A program made the translations under genes and the position numbers. This document shows positions 42,931 to 51,364 of a stretch of DNA of 64,000 nucleotides, one piece after another. Every line of letters begins with the position of its first letter. The stretch's first letter is position 1. The notes beneath the pieces were generated by a model. It saw only the letters and a program-made list of their open reading frames with translations. It was not told where the DNA came from and made no database searches. Origin of the DNA: CAVTPU01 sp963736695 (lineage in GTDB: Bacteria > Actinomycetota > Actinomycetes > Mycobacteriales > Micromonosporaceae); NCBI GenBank assembly GCA_963736695.1, contig CAVTPU010000001.1, positions 434,001 through 498,000 of the forward strand. The letters run 5' to 3'.

Positions 42931-44577
42931 ATGAGCCTGGGCCCCAACGACCCGCGAGAAATCGGTGGATATCGACTGGCCCGCCGCATCGCGGCCGGCG
43001 GCCAGGGAGTGGTCTATCTCGGTCACGACGCCGCAGGGCACGCGGTCGCGGTCAAGGTGCTGCAGGCCAACTGGATCTCGGACCCCACCGCGCGACGCCG
43101 GATGGCCGTGGAGATCGACGCCGCGCGGCGGGTGGCTGCGTTCTGCACCGCGCGTGTCATCGGGGCCGACCCCGAGGCCAACCCACCGTTCATCGTCAGC
43201 GAATTCGTCGACGGCCCGTCCCTGGCTCAGCACGTGCGCGACCGTGGCCCCCTGGTCGGATCCGCACTCGACCGACTCGCCATCGGCACGGCCACGGCGC
43301 TGGTCGCCATCCACCAAGCACACGTGGTGCACCGGGACTTCAAACCCGCCAACGTGATCATCGGCCCCGATGGACCGCGGGTCATCGACTTCGGCATCGC
43401 CCGGGACATGACCAACGAGCCGACCATGACCGGCAAGCTCTATGGCACGCCCGGATATATGGCGCCAGAACAACTCGCGGGTCAGCCGGTCACGTCGGCG
43501 ACGGACCTGTTCGCCTGGGCGTCCACTATGGTCTTTGCCGCGACCGGTCACAACGCGTTCAACGCGCCCACTGTGGACGCACTGCTCATGAAGATCGCGC
43601 ACGGCGAGCCCGACCTCACCGCCGTGCCGTCGCCGTTGCTGAGCATCGTCACGATGTGTCTGGCGAAGGACCCGGCAGCCCGCCCATCGGCCGTGAGCGC
43701 GCTCATGCGGCTGCTCGGCGAACCGACACCACCACGGGATCTTCCCACGATCACCGCGACGGCACTGACGATGGCCGCACAACGTATCGGCCTCAACGCG
43801 CCGACATACGCAGCACCGACCCAAACCGCGGTGACCCAGCCGGCGGTGACCCAACCCGGACTGTCCCAACCGGCGGTCGTCGGCTATCCGGCGACCGCGC
43901 CCTATCCCACGACGGGAGCGCCGACGACGCCTTACCCCTCCACGGGTGGGCCAGTCACCGGTGGGACGATCGGCAACCATCCGCACTACGCCTATCCGGC
44001 CCAGCCGCCGGCGAGCTCGCGACAGTGGCCGATCGCCGTGGGTGCCCTGATCCTCGCCGGCACCGTCCTCGTCGCAGTGATCACGGGATTCGGCACCTAC
44101 ACACTGCTCGACAATGGACAGCAGAAGATCGATCCCACGCCGGCATCCACAGGAAACTCCACGGTGCGCGCCAATGCCGGTGCCGGCCAACAACCAACCA
44201 AACCCCCGGCGCAGGGAGACGGGCTCACCGTGCCGGCGGAGTTCGACGGTCAATGGTCGGGATCGATGATCCAAACCGTGCAGGGTGTCGGGGTGATCGG
44301 CACTCCGACGCTGACCATCACGCTCGAGAGTGGCAGTTCCACAGGGAAGGCGACCTTTCCCTCGTTGCAGTGCGCCGGAGACCTCACGGTCGTCTCGCCC
44401 GCGCCGACCGCCGACGGCATCCACCTGCATCTCACGATGACCCAAGACGCCAAGAAACAGTGCCTGAAGAACGCCGAGATCGCGTTGTCGCCTGACCGTG
44501 ACGGCGGGCTCGCTCTGACCTTCGTCGACTCCGTGCACTCCACCAACACCGCGATCGGCCTGCTCAAACCCAGCTAG
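42931..44577 (+). CDS. Membrane Ser/Thr protein kinase
   Basis: A 548-residue bacterial Hanks-type kinase. Catalytic domain (about 12-265) has the glycine loop IAAGGQGVVYLG, Lys in VAVKVLQ, HRDFKPANVI, DFGIARD and the activation segment YMAPEQ. A Pro/Thr-rich juxtamembrane stretch (about 290-360) follows, then one membrane helix (WPIAVGALILAGTVLVAVIT) and an extracellular domain of about 150 residues with WSGSMIQTVQGVGVIGTPTL and Cys residues (QCAGD, KQCLKN). It lacks PASTA repeats, so its signal differs from PknB. ATG 42931 follows TATGAT by 7 bases. Confidence 0.87.
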   Translation: MSLGPNDPREIGGYRLARRIAAGGQGVVYLGHDAAGHAVAVKVLQANWISDPTARRRMAVEIDAARRVAAFCTARVIGADPEANPPFIVSEFVDGPSLAQHVRDRGPLVGSALDRLAIGTATALVAIHQAHVVHRDFKPANVIIGPDGPRVIDFGIARDMTNEPTMTGKLYGTPGYMAPEQLAGQPVTSATDLFAWASTMVFAATGHNAFNAPTVDALLMKIAHGEPDLTAVPSPLLSIVTMCLAKDPAARPSAVSALMRLLGEPTPPRDLPTITATALTMAAQRIGLNAPTYAAPTQTAVTQPAVTQPGLSQPAVVGYPATAPYPTTGAPTTPYPSTGGPVTGGTIGNHPHYAYPAQPPASSRQWPIAVGALILAGTVLVAVITGFGTYTLLDNGQQKIDPTPASTGNSTVRANAGAGQQPTKPPAQGDGLTVPAEFDGQWSGSMIQTVQGVGVIGTPTLTITLESGSSTGKATFPSLQCAGDLTVVSPAPTADGIHLHLTMTQDAKKQCLKNAEIALSPDRDGGLALTFVDSVHSTNTAIGLLKPS

Positions 44578-44589
44578 CGTCCCGCGTCT

Positions 44590-44741
44590 GAAATCGTTGA
44601 GCGCGACAACCCCGACCGCTTTGCCATCGACGCCCGCGACCAGTGCGTGGCGTTGGCGGGCTTGGACTCCAACGCAGCCACCGGCATCTCCTCGACCTTC
44701 TCCCACGTGATCGAAGGCGGAACGTCCGGACCGCTCCCCGT
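44590..44741 (-). pseudogene. IS630-family transposase remnant
   Basis: The minus strand encodes TWEKVEEMPVAALESKPANA then THWSRASMAKRSGLSRSTI, which matches the N-terminal helix-turn-helix region of IS630-type transposases (the A-T-H-W-S-R...G-L-S-x-S-T-I block). A stop codon lies just before it (44742-44744), and the homology ends at STI, so about 50 codons remain. No terminal repeats or rest of the gene are seen. It marks a past insertion beside the repeat-rich LRR gene. Confidence 0.55.
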
Positions 44742-44809
44742 TCATCAACCAGTCAAGGCGCAACTCCACGCCCCAACGCCGCCACTACTACCCAGCAACG
44801 TTGACTGTC

Positions 44810-45655
44810 TTACTCCATGATGAAAATGCGGGAGTGAAGGTTGCCGGTCGTCCCGTCAGGCAAAACCGTCAACCTATTGCCGGTCAAGTGGAGCTCTGTG
44901 AGAGACGCGAGATTGCCAATCGAATCAGGCAACACCATCAACCTATTGCCGTTCAAGTGGAGCTCTGTGAGAGACGCGAGATTGCCAATCGAATCAGGCA
45001 ACACCATCAACCTATTGCCGTTCAAATAGAGCCCGGCGAGAGACGCGAGATTGCCGACCGAATCAGGCAACACCGTCAACCTGTTGCCGTCCGAGTAGAG
45101 CACTGTGAGAGACGCGAGATTGCCGATCGAATCAGGCAACACCATCAACTCGTTGCCGCCCAAGTCGAGCCAGGCGAGAGACGCGAGATTGCCGACCGAA
45201 TCAGGCAACACCATCAACCTATTGCCGTCCAAGCAGAGCACTGTGAGAGACGCGAGATTGCCAATCGAATCAGGCAACACCGTCAACTCGTTGCCGTACA
45301 AGTAGAGCCAGGCGAGAGACGCGAGATTGCCAATCGAATCAGGCAACACCATCAACTCGTTGCCGTTCAAGCAGAGCTCTGTGAGAGACGCGAGATTGCC
45401 GACCGAATCAGGCAACACCATCAACTCGTTGCCGTTCAAGTAGAGCTCTATGAGGGACGTGAGATTGCCAATCGAATCAGGCAACACCGTCAACCTATTG
45501 CCGTCCAAGTCGAGCCGTGTGAGAGACGTGAGACTGCCGATCGAATCAGGCAACACCGTCAACCCCATATTTGAAAGGCTCAGTGAGCTCGCCCCAGTCC
45601 TAGCCGCCTCCGCTATACGACTCTCCACCTCGGACAAGATCATACTCCGTTTCAA
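44810..45655 (-). CDS. Leucine-rich-repeat protein made of near-identical 23-residue units
   Basis: A 281-residue protein. After a 30-residue N-terminal helix come ten 23-residue repeats plus a partial one, each a variant of L-P-D-S-I-G-N-L-A-S-L-T-x-L-x-L-x-G-N-x-L. This is the Ras-group (PIRL/shoc-2-like) LRR type. The DNA repeats of 69 bases are nearly identical, pointing to recent expansion. No signal peptide or other domain is seen, so it is probably cytosolic and protein-binding. Start is TTG 45655 or ATG 45643. A perfect 20-bp palindrome lies 6 bases upstream of 45655. Confidence 0.78.
   Translation of the reverse strand: MKRSMILSEVESRIAEAARTGASSLSLSNMGLTVLPDSIGSLTSLTRLDLDGNRLTVLPDSIGNLTSLIELYLNGNELMVLPDSVGNLASLTELCLNGNELMVLPDSIGNLASLAWLYLYGNELTVLPDSIGNLASLTVLCLDGNRLMVLPDSVGNLASLAWLDLGGNELMVLPDSIGNLASLTVLYSDGNRLTVLPDSVGNLASLAGLYLNGNRLMVLPDSIGNLASLTELHLNGNRLMVLPDSIGNLASLTELHLTGNRLTVLPDGTTGNLHSRIFIME
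44850..45580. repeat. Tandem 69-bp repeats of the LRR gene
   Basis: About ten direct copies of a 69-base unit, each coding one leucine-rich repeat. Units contain invariant blocks such as CGAATCAGGCAACACC on the plus strand. The copies differ at only a few positions, mainly in the exposed residues. Confidence 0.85.
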
Positions 45656-45660
45656 GGATG

Positions 45661-45680
45661 ATTCGCCGCTAGCGGCGAAT
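45661..45680. promoter_or_regulatory. Perfect 20-bp palindrome upstream of the LRR gene
   Basis: ATTCGCCGCTAGCGGCGAAT is exactly self-complementary. It ends 6 bases from the TTG start codon at 45655, where it could bind a regulator or sequester the leader RNA of the gene. No such long perfect palindrome is expected by chance at a given site. Confidence 0.5.
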
Positions 45681-46092
45681 TGGCCCCACCGACTATAGAC
45701 GGCGCGAACAAGAGTCGGCCTTCGATTTCATGCCGAAGTTTCCTCCTTGGAGCGGGCGCCTTCAATGGGCAGTTCGTAGTGTCATGTCCATATTCGGTGA
45801 GGATGTTGCGGGCGACGAGGCGTTTAGGTTTGGCTCGAGTCTTCTCGCCTGCCTTTGGCGGTGATGCCGTGTTGGGATGGCGAGTTCGCTCAGTTGGGTC
45901 TCGGTCAGGGTCAGGTGCTCGGGCAGAATGGCGATCTGTGCGCGACACTGACGAGGCTTCGGCCCACCGCGCAACGATCCACGCCCGATCGGACACGGGA
46001 CCGTCATTCCACAAACATCACTCGATGAGAAGAACATTCAACTACGCGACACCAGGCGCTCGTGACGAGGCACCGCCGATCATCGGGGCACG
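45681..46092. other. Intergenic region, possibly degraded coding sequence
   Basis: About 410 bases with no convincing gene. On the minus strand two frames each carry a plausible protein fragment (ILPEHLTLTETQLSELAIP in one, RLVARNILTEYGHDTTNCPL in another) that would join only after a frameshift, which suggests a decayed gene. I do not recognise the family. Together with the nearby IS630 remnant it looks like an old insertion scar. Confidence 0.3.
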
Positions 46093-46098
46093 TACAAT
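46093..46098 (+). promoter_or_regulatory. -10 element of the DUF1622 gene
   Basis: TACAAT matches the TANNNT -10 consensus and lies 27 bases before ATG 46126. A clear -35 is not evident; GTGACG about 30 bases upstream is a weak candidate. Confidence 0.35.
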
Positions 46099-46125
46099 AG
46101 GCCCGAGAGATCGGCGGGGCGACAC

Positions 46126-46545
46126 ATGACGTTCACCGAGATCATGGACTTGGTGGCTCGCGGGTTCGAGGCTGTCGGCGTCGTCGGCCTTCTCGTGGGG
46201 TTGGTGTGGTCGGTGGTGCTGGCGCTGCGGACTTGGCGCACGGCCGGCGGCCGCACGGCCTTTCAGGCATTGCGCGAAAGCTTCGGCGGGGTGCTTCTGC
46301 TGGGGCTGGAGGTGCTCGTCGCCGCCGACCTCATTCGCACTGTCGCGGTCGCCCCCACCGCGCAGAACGTGGCGGTCCTCGGGCTCATCGTGTTGATCCG
46401 CACGTTTCTCAGTTTCTCGCTGCAGGTCGAGATCGAGGGCACCCTGCCGTGGCGTCGCGCGTTGACCAGCGGCGCGACCGTGCTCACCGACGCGGCGCGG
46501 CGATACCCGCCGACGAACCGGGCAGCCGACGATCCGTCGGAGTGA
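46126..46545 (+). CDS. DUF1622 membrane protein
   Basis: A 139-residue protein with three membrane helices (FEAVGVVGLLVGLVWSVVLAL; ESFGGVLLLGLEVLVAADLI; NVAVLGLIVLIRTFLSFSLQVEIEG). The LLGLEVLVAADLIRTVAV and IRTFLSFSLQVEIEG segments are diagnostic of DUF1622, whose function is unknown. A short basic tail ends the protein. A gene of the same strand follows after 36 bases. Confidence 0.85.
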   Translation: MTFTEIMDLVARGFEAVGVVGLLVGLVWSVVLALRTWRTAGGRTAFQALRESFGGVLLLGLEVLVAADLIRTVAVAPTAQNVAVLGLIVLIRTFLSFSLQVEIEGTLPWRRALTSGATVLTDAARRYPPTNRAADDPSE

Positions 46546-46581
46546 CGCCTCCGGTCGCACGAACACTACGCTGTGCAGATC

Positions 46582-47454
46582 ATGTCTGAACACCACGACA
46601 CCCACCCCAGCACGCCACACCCCGAGGAATCCGACGCGACGATGCCGCGCCTGCGCGGTGACTGCGCCCGCTGCTTCGGGCTGTGTTGCGTGGCGCTGCC
46701 GTTCGCCGCATCAGCCGACTTCGCGGCGAACAAGTCCGCCGGCACACCCTGCGCCAATCTGCGCGACGACTTCACCTGCGCCATCCACGCCGATCTGCGC
46801 ACCCGAGGCTTCGCGGGGTGCACCACATTCGACTGTTTCGGCGCCGGACAACAGGTGAGTCAACACACGTTCGAGGGCCGCGACTGGCGCACCCATCCGG
46901 AGCTCGCCGACCGGATGTTCGCAGTCTTCGATGTCATGCGACAGCTGCACGAGCTGCTCGGTTATCTGGGCGAGGCTATGGTCTCGCCGCCCGTCCGGCC
47001 GATCCACGACGACCTGCGCCGGGCGTGGAGCCGCATCGACCGGCTCACCAACGCCACCGCTGACCGACTGTTGGGCATGGACGTGGCGGCGGTGCGCGAC
47101 GAGGTCAAACCGTTGCTGCTGCGCGCCAGCGAACTCGTGCGAACAAGCGCCGTCACCGCCGGTTCGCGCCGCCGCGACCATCGGGGCGCCGACCTCGTGG
47201 GAGCCCGGTTGGCCGGCGCCGACCTGTGCGGCGCCAACCTGCGGGGAGCGCTGTTGATCGGGGCCGACCTCAACCACGCCGACCTGCGGTCCGCCGACCT
47301 CATCGGGGCCGACCTGCGCGGCGCTGACCTGCGCGGCGCCGACCTCACGGGCAGCATCTTCCTCACTCAGCCCCAGCTCGACGCGGCTCGGGGCGACTCC
47401 GCGACCCGCCTATCCCCCACGCTGCGCCGGCCAGCGCATTGGCCACACCCATAA
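46582..47454 (+). CDS. Cys-cluster (YkgJ-like) and pentapeptide-repeat protein
   Basis: About 290 residues. The N-terminal half has clustered Cys (CARCFGLCCVALPF, PCANL, FTCAIH, RGFAGCTTFDCFGAG), as in YkgJ-type Fe/Zn-binding proteins. A helical middle part (about 95-195) follows, and then eight or more pentapeptide repeats (ADLVGARLAGADLCGANL, ADLRGADLRGADLTG) that form a right-handed beta-helix. Pentapeptide proteins can mimic DNA (QnrB, MfpA) or act in signalling; the added Cys cluster may sense metal or redox. ATG 46582 is preferred; TACGCT lies 9 bases upstream. Function is not established. Confidence 0.75.
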   Translation: MSEHHDTHPSTPHPEESDATMPRLRGDCARCFGLCCVALPFAASADFAANKSAGTPCANLRDDFTCAIHADLRTRGFAGCTTFDCFGAGQQVSQHTFEGRDWRTHPELADRMFAVFDVMRQLHELLGYLGEAMVSPPVRPIHDDLRRAWSRIDRLTNATADRLLGMDVAAVRDEVKPLLLRASELVRTSAVTAGSRRRDHRGADLVGARLAGADLCGANLRGALLIGADLNHADLRSADLIGADLRGADLRGADLTGSIFLTQPQLDAARGDSATRLSPTLRRPAHWPHP

Positions 47455-47459
47455 CCGAC

Positions 47460-48122
47460 TCAGGCAGCGGCCAGGGCATCGCGCAGGGCGGCCACCGTCA
47501 CCGGGCGTCCATATTCTTCACTGAATGATCCGTACGGGGTGCAATAAGCCGGCGTGTCACGCTCGAAGGAGCGGCCACCGGCGACCAACGGGCCCACGTC
47601 GACGACGTCAAAACCGATGGCGTCGAGGAACGCCCCGACGGCCGCCTTCGCCTGTTCGTTGTCGCCGGCGATCGGCAGAGCACTGCGATCGGGAGCCCCG
47701 GCCGGGCGGGGCAGGGTCGCCAGGTGCTTGAAGAAGATGTTGCTGAACACGCGAACCACCGACGACGCGGGCAGGTGCCGCTGAAGCAGTTCGCTGGTCG
47801 ACACCGAGCCGTCGTCGAGTTCGGCGATGTCGCCGTCGCGTTCGGGATAATAGTTGTTCGTGTCGATGACGACCTTGCCGGCGAGCGGCGCGACCGGCAC
47901 CTGAGTGTGTGCGTGCAGTGGCACGCTGACGACGATGAGGTCGGCCACGCCGACCTCATCGGGTGTCACGGCCCGCGCCCGGGGGCCCAGCTCGTCGACG
48001 AGCTCGGTGAGGGTCTGGGGGCCACGGGAGTTGCTGAGCAGCACGTCATATCCCGCATCGATGGCGAGCCGTGCCACGGTGCCGCCGATGTTGCCGCTGC
48101 CGATGAAGCCGATGGTGGTCAT
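47460..48122 (-). CDS. NADP-dependent F420-reductase-like dehydrogenase
   Basis: About 220 residues with a Rossmann NAD(P)-binding start (TTIGFIGSGNIGGTVARLAI) and a second block (VIDTNNYYPERDGDIAELDD, VVRVFSNIFFKHL) matching the NADPH-dependent F420 reductase group (Fno-like proteins). Many actinobacterial members act on other substrates, so the F420 role is unproven. ATG 48122 fits the family; an upstream extension to 48170 is possible. It is convergent with the pentapeptide gene, with a 5-base gap. Confidence 0.78.
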   Translation of the reverse strand: MTTIGFIGSGNIGGTVARLAIDAGYDVLLSNSRGPQTLTELVDELGPRARAVTPDEVGVADLIVVSVPLHAHTQVPVAPLAGKVVIDTNNYYPERDGDIAELDDGSVSTSELLQRHLPASSVVRVFSNIFFKHLATLPRPAGAPDRSALPIAGDNEQAKAAVGAFLDAIGFDVVDVGPLVAGGRSFERDTPAYCTPYGSFSEEYGRPVTVAALRDALAAA

Positions 48123-48229
48123 AATGATCGACAACCGTTCTCGGTCGGCGCGCATTCCGGCCTGTGGCATGCCTCATATTCGCGGGAAATCGCCACATGA
48201 TCATGCTGTGCTGTGGGTGGCGGCCGCGA

Positions 48230-49375
48230 TCAGGAGCGGCCCAGGAAGCGCGCGAATCTTCCGGGCGCGGCCTGCTTGCGCAGCTGCTCGGCCCTTTCCA
48301 GCCACTCGCGATCGTCCTCATTGGTGGAGCCGGCGAGTCTGCGACGAATATCGTCGCAGACCGCGACCGCCTCGGAGCCGCGTTCGAGATCGATCAGTTC
48401 GCTGGCCTTGTTGACCATGCCGCTGGAGACCTGCATCCGGGTGTTCCGGTCAGTGTCCGAGGCGAACTGTTGAATGAGATAGTCGAAGAACTGGATCGCT
48501 TCGTCCTTGCGTCCAAGCTCGCCGAGCAGATAACCACTGCGGTTCAACGCCTCGGCGATCTCGTCGCGGCAGGAGACGGCGTTCGGGTCCGGATATCGGC
48601 GAAGCATCTCTTGGCACGCCGCGAAGGCCTCTTCGTGACGTTTCTGGCGGCTGAGGGCGGAGGCGATGCCGTTGAGCATGATGGCGACGCGTTCCTGGAC
48701 TCTGGTGTCGGAGTTGGCGCCAAACCTCCGGAGCATGTCGTCGCGGACCGCGTATGCGTCGTCCACGCGCCCGCCGGAAGTCAATTGTTTGGCTAGACGG
48801 GCCATGCTGGTGGCGACCGATCGCACGATCTTGATCTCGGTCGCGTCGCCGAATGTGCGGATCAGGTCGTGAGCCGCCGCGACGGCCTCGTCGTCGCGGC
48901 CCAGGTCGAAGAGCCGGCCGGCTTTGTTGGCCATGCCCATGGAGACCTGTTCGCGGGTGATCCGGTTGGTGTCGAAGCGGAACTGGTCGATCAGGTAGTC
49001 GAAGTAGGACAGCGCCTCCTCGGTGCGCTCCAGGTCGTGAAGTGCGCACCCAGCCCTGTTGAGCGCCTCCGCGATTCCTTCACGGAACGTGACCGCGTTC
49101 GGGTCCGGGTGGCGACGCAGGATCTCCAGCGCCGACGCGAGGGCCTCCTCATTACGGTTGAGTTCTATGAGGACGTAACCCTGACCGTTGAGGGCCCGGG
49201 CGACCTGCCTCTGAACGAGCGGATCGCGACTGTGCCCGAACCGGGCGACGACCTCGCCGAACCGCGCGTGTGCCGCAACGCTTTCGCCGTTGTTCTCCAG
49301 GTCCCATCCCGACCAGAAGAGCGCCTCGGCGACCTCGGGATCTTCTCCCCCGGCCAGCCCCGACACGGGTGACAT
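48230..49375 (-). CDS. Tetratricopeptide-repeat protein with internal duplication
   Basis: A 381-residue all-helical TPR protein. Two long segments, about residues 74-176 and 246-348, are clearly copies: RNEEALASALEILRRHPDPN versus KRHEEAFAACQEMLRRYPDPN, then EALNRAGCALHDL versus EALNRSGYLLGEL and SYFDYLIDQF versus QFFDYLIQQF. A different 70-residue block separates them. No other domain is present; it is probably a protein-binding scaffold. ATG 49375 is used; GTG 49384 is also in frame. The larger frame extending to 50617 is an antisense artefact of the next gene. Confidence 0.72.
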   Translation of the reverse strand: MSPVSGLAGGEDPEVAEALFWSGWDLENNGESVAAHARFGEVVARFGHSRDPLVQRQVARALNGQGYVLIELNRNEEALASALEILRRHPDPNAVTFREGIAEALNRAGCALHDLERTEEALSYFDYLIDQFRFDTNRITREQVSMGMANKAGRLFDLGRDDEAVAAAHDLIRTFGDATEIKIVRSVATSMARLAKQLTSGGRVDDAYAVRDDMLRRFGANSDTRVQERVAIMLNGIASALSRQKRHEEAFAACQEMLRRYPDPNAVSCRDEIAEALNRSGYLLGELGRKDEAIQFFDYLIQQFASDTDRNTRMQVSSGMVNKASELIDLERGSEAVAVCDDIRRRLAGSTNEDDREWLERAEQLRKQAAPGRFARFLGRS

Positions 49376-49798
49376 CGCATTCACAACCAGTGACCTCACA
49401 GATAGATGGATCGACCATGACACGCCGAGATTCCTGCGCGGCGCGCGGGTCGTGAGTCTAGCCAGACCCCCCGACACGACGTGTGGCTCGGTGGCTCGGG
49501 ACCGGGTGACCTGGGTGACATCACGTGCCATCGGCCCGAGCAAAGGGGCAGTTCGGCCCTGACAGCCGGGCCGGTGGCCGGACAATCTATGCACAGCCGG
49601 CACGCGGAGACGCTCGCCGCCGGAGGTGACACGACGCGAGATATGACACGCCGCGAGCGAAGCGGCGTCGGTGAGGGGCGGGCATGGGGATCGCGGGACC
49701 GGAGTGGAGCGGCCCGATGACGGCCGGCGGCGGGGCCCGATCGTGGGACATCGCCCCGCTGCCTGATCTCCTGCACGCGCACGCGGGCGCCGGCGCCG
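49376..49798. other. Divergent intergenic region
   Basis: About 420 bases between the TPR gene and the oxidoreductase gene with no convincing ORF. A hairpin (ACGCCGC/GCGGCGT, 49648-49668) is present. A frame from 49684 is GC-rich but lacks family features. Promoters for both flanking genes presumably lie here; none is clear enough to call. Confidence 0.35.
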
Positions 49799-51364
49799 GT
49801 GCGCAGCCAACGCCCCGTCTATCTCGACATGTTGCCGCCATGCAACGACGCCTGCCCCGCCGGGGAGAACATCCAACTGTGGTTGTCGCACGCGCAGGCC
49901 GGCCGACACGACGCGGCGTGGCGCGCCCTCGTCGAGGTGAATCCGCTGCCCGCCGTCCACGGTCGGGTCTGTTATCACCCGTGTGAGAGCGGCTGCAACC
50001 GGGCCCTGCTCGACAGTCCGGTCGCCATCCACGGGGTGGAACGATTCCTCGGCGATCTGGCGATTGAGCAGAAGTGGCGTTTTGACGAGCCCGCGAACCG
50101 CACCGGCAAGCGAGTGTTGGTGGTCGGGGCGGGACCCAGCGGGCTCACTGCGGCGTACCATTTGGCTCGTCTCGGCCACACGGTGGAGATCCGCGACGCG
50201 AGCCCGGAGCCGGGCGGCATGATGCGTTATGGCATTCCCGAATATCGGCTGCCCCGCTGGGTGCTGGCCGCCGAGATCGAGCGGATCGCCGCACTCGGGG
50301 TCACCATCACCACCGACCACAGGGTCGACGACCTCGACGAGGAACGGCGCGCGGGCGGGTTCGACGCGGCCTTCGTGGCGGTCGGCGCGCACCTGTCGAA
50401 ACGGGCGGAGATCCCCGCGCGGGAGGCGGGCCGCATCGTCGACGCGGTGTCGTTCCTGCGCAGCGTCGCGTCGGGAGAACGCCCCGTCATCGGCCGGCGG
50501 GTGGCGATCTATGGCGGCGGCAACACCGCGATGGACGCGGCCCGGGTGGCCCGGCGGCTCGGCGCCGACGACGCGCTCATCGTCTATCGCCGCACCCGCG
50601 ACCAGATGCCGGCGCACGCCGACGAGGCCGAAGACGCCGAACGTGAAGGGGTGCGAATCAACTGGCTGCGCACCATCACCGCGTTCGACGGACCCGAACT
50701 GACCGTCGAGGTGATGGCCCTGGACGCCGACGGCCGTCCACAGGGGACGGGCCGGTTCGAGACGCTCGCCGCCGACACCGTCATTCTCGCCCTCGGGCAG
50801 AAGAGCGAGTCCGGCTTTCTGCGCCAGGTGCCCGGCGTCGAGTTCACCGCCGACGGCACCGTGGTCGTGTCGACCTCACTGATGACCGGATGCCCGGGCG
50901 TCTTCGCCGGCGGCGACATGGTGCCAGGCGAACGAACCGTGACCGTGGGCGTCGGACACGGACGCTCCGCCGCCGCACACATCGACGCCTATCTGCGCGG
51001 CACGACGGTGCACCGACCTCCCCGCCACGACGTGGTGACCTTCGACATGATGCACCCGTGGTATTTCGGGGATGCCGCGCGACGAAGCCAACCCGAAGCC
51101 GATCCGATCGCCCGGATCGCGGACTTCACCGAAGTCGTCGGCGGTCTCGACGCCACGCAGGCGACGTTCGAGGCCGGCCGGTGCCTGTCATGCGGCAACT
51201 GCTTCGAGTGCGACGGCTGCCTCGGCGCCTGCCCCGAGGACGCGGTCATCAAACTCGGCCCGGGCAACCGCTATCGCTTCGACGACAGCCGCTGCACCGG
51301 ATGCGGCACCTGCTTCGAACAGTGCCCCGTGCACGCGATCGAACTCGTGAAGGAGGAGGCATGA
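49799..51364 (+). CDS. Fe-S NADPH oxidoreductase, GltD-like with two C-terminal 4Fe-4S clusters
   Basis: A 521-residue flavoprotein. The N-terminal domain (PCNDACPAGENIQLWL, CYHPCESGCNRALL) binds Fe-S clusters as in GltD/DPD-II. Then come an FAD domain with VVGAGPSGLTAAYHLA (about 108) and an NADPH domain with AIYGGGNTAMDAARVARRLG (about 238). The C terminus has two ferredoxin clusters (CLSCGNCFECDGCLGACP and CTGCGTCFEQCP). It would shuttle electrons between NADPH and ferredoxin. Its ATGA overlap with nifJ suggests it serves pyruvate:ferredoxin oxidoreductase. GTG 49799 is the best start found; no ribosome site is obvious. Confidence 0.82.
   Translation: MRSQRPVYLDMLPPCNDACPAGENIQLWLSHAQAGRHDAAWRALVEVNPLPAVHGRVCYHPCESGCNRALLDSPVAIHGVERFLGDLAIEQKWRFDEPANRTGKRVLVVGAGPSGLTAAYHLARLGHTVEIRDASPEPGGMMRYGIPEYRLPRWVLAAEIERIAALGVTITTDHRVDDLDEERRAGGFDAAFVAVGAHLSKRAEIPAREAGRIVDAVSFLRSVASGERPVIGRRVAIYGGGNTAMDAARVARRLGADDALIVYRRTRDQMPAHADEAEDAEREGVRINWLRTITAFDGPELTVEVMALDADGRPQGTGRFETLAADTVILALGQKSESGFLRQVPGVEFTADGTVVVSTSLMTGCPGVFAGGDMVPGERTVTVGVGHGRSAAAHIDAYLRGTTVHRPPRHDVVTFDMMHPWYFGDAARRSQPEADPIARIADFTEVVGGLDATQATFEAGRCLSCGNCFECDGCLGACPEDAVIKLGPGNRYRFDDSRCTGCGTCFEQCPVHAIELVKEEA

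Noticed and set aside
42754..44769. Minus-strand frame of about 670 codons over the kinase gene
   Set aside because: Antisense to an intact Hanks kinase; no motifs. Only its far right end overlaps the IS630 scar, and in a different frame.
44801..45574. Plus-strand repetitive frame antisense to the LRR gene
   Set aside because: It is the mirror of the 69-bp repeats. The minus-strand frame gives canonical leucine-rich repeats, so the plus frame is a by-product.
44850..45580. CRISPR array
   Set aside because: The repeats are 69-bp, contiguous, coding and lack unique spacers.
48230..50617. Single 795-codon minus-strand gene covering the TPR protein and the region beyond
   Set aside because: The TPR protein starts near 49375. 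The upstream part is antisense to the Fe-S oxidoreductase gene and has no TPR pattern.
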